Below are positions 5,583 through 6,093 of a DNA stretch of 6,093 nucleotides, piece by piece. The position numbers and the translations under genes are program-made. Position 1 is the stretch's first letter. Every line of letters begins with the position of its first letter. Origin of the DNA: K189A clade bacterium (GTDB lineage Bacteria > Pseudomonadota > Gammaproteobacteria > Pseudomonadales > Azotimanducaceae); assembly GCA_007571095.1 (NCBI GenBank), contig RKSB01000040.1, forward strand, positions 1 to 6,093, read 5' to 3'. A model generated the notes under the pieces. The model was not told the origin of the DNA, ran no database searches, and saw only the letters and a list, made by a program, of their open reading frames with translations.

Positions 5583-6093
5583 ATGAGTGAAAAGGCTGCT
5601 TTGGTCACTGGTGCCAGCCGAGGCATCGGTCATGCGATCGCGCTTCGACTGGCGACAATGGGTTATTTCGTCATAGGAACGGCAACGACCGCTGAGGGTG
5701 CAAAAAAAATAACGAACAGCCTGGCTGAAAAAAATCTTTCAGGCACTGGAGAAATTCTCGATCTCATGCAGCCTGAGAGCCTCGACCAGTTGCTGTCCCG
5801 CATTCAGGAAAATTACTCAAGCCCGCTGATCCTGGTCAATAACGCAGGTGTGACCAGAGACAATCTGTTGATGCGAATGAAGCCGGAGGAATGGAGCACG
5901 GTTATCGAGACCAATCTTTCTGCCGTTTATCATCTGACCAGGGGTCTGATCAGGGCCATGATGAAGGCAAGGTGGGGTCGAATCGTCAACATTACCTCGG
6001 TAGTAGCCAGCATGGGTAATTCCGGCCAGAGCAATTACGCAGCCTCCAAGGCAGGGGTTGAGGGTTTCACACGCGCCCTGGCAATTGAACTGG
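5583..6093 (+). CDS. fabG: 3-oxoacyl-ACP reductase FabG (runs off the right edge)
   Basis: NADPH-dependent short-chain dehydrogenase/reductase that reduces 3-oxoacyl-ACP in the first reductive step of each fatty acid cycle. 170 complete codons are visible; E. coli FabG has 244, so about 30 percent is outside the window. The Rossmann cofactor motif TGASRGIG is at 9-16, IGTAT (31-35) matches the E. coli NADPH-side strand, NNAG is at 86-89, and the catalytic tetrad is N111, S139, Y152 and K156 (YAASK). GVTRDNLLMRMK (89-100) is typical of true FabG rather than a generic dehydrogenase. The SD GGAG (5571-5574) lies inside the end of fabD, 8 nt before the ATG, consistent with translational coupling. 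By family synteny acpP should come next. Confidence 0.97.
   Translation, partial: MSEKAALVTGASRGIGHAIALRLATMGYFVIGTATTAEGAKKITNSLAEKNLSGTGEILDLMQPESLDQLLSRIQENYSSPLILVNNAGVTRDNLLMRMKPEEWSTVIETNLSAVYHLTRGLIRAMMKARWGRIVNITSVVASMGNSGQSNYAASKAGVEGFTRALAIEL

Overview
The gene order is that of a gammaproteobacterial chromosome. It runs rne (leftward), rluC (rightward), maf/yceF (leftward), then yceD, rpmF, fabD and fabG (rightward). This matches the well-known Escherichia coli order rne / rluC / yceF / yceD-rpmF-plsX-fabH-fabD-fabG, including all strand switches. The proteins are clearly non-enteric in detail: RNase E and YceD are divergent, and bL32 is a cysteine-free form. I cannot name a genus. 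There is no sign of a phage, transposon, CRISPR array, tRNA or rRNA.

Layout. Positions 1-1426 (minus strand) hold the N-terminal 475 residues of RNase E; its C-terminal part lies outside the window. Positions 1427-1982 are an AT-rich gap between the divergent rne and rluC. It contains a perfect tandem 10-bp repeat and small inverted repeats, and probably carries the rne leader. Positions 1983-2981 encode RluC. RluC and Maf converge with only 24 bases between their stop codons, and the two stop codons sit in the two arms of an inverted repeat. Positions 3006-3593 (minus) encode a YceF-type Maf nucleotide pyrophosphatase with a TTG start. From 3752 rightward lie yceD, rpmF, fabD and a partial fabG. 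A good sigma70-type promoter (TTGGCA, 17 nt, TATACT) sits in the unusually long yceD-rpmF gap.

How the genes fit together. The window links RNA and ribosome maintenance (RNase E, 23S pseudouridylation, YceD, bL32) to fatty acid synthesis: FabD loads malonyl onto ACP and FabG does the first reduction. The plsX and fabH genes that usually lie between rpmF and fabD are absent; the junction is only 60 bases.

I see no wholly new system here. The observation most worth following is in RNase E. The metal-binding aspartates and zinc-link cysteines are kept, but most residues that form the 5'-monophosphate sensor pocket in E. coli are replaced (R169 to K, T170 to S, R373 to L, G124 to S, V128 to I). 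That suggests altered or weakened sensing of RNA 5' ends.
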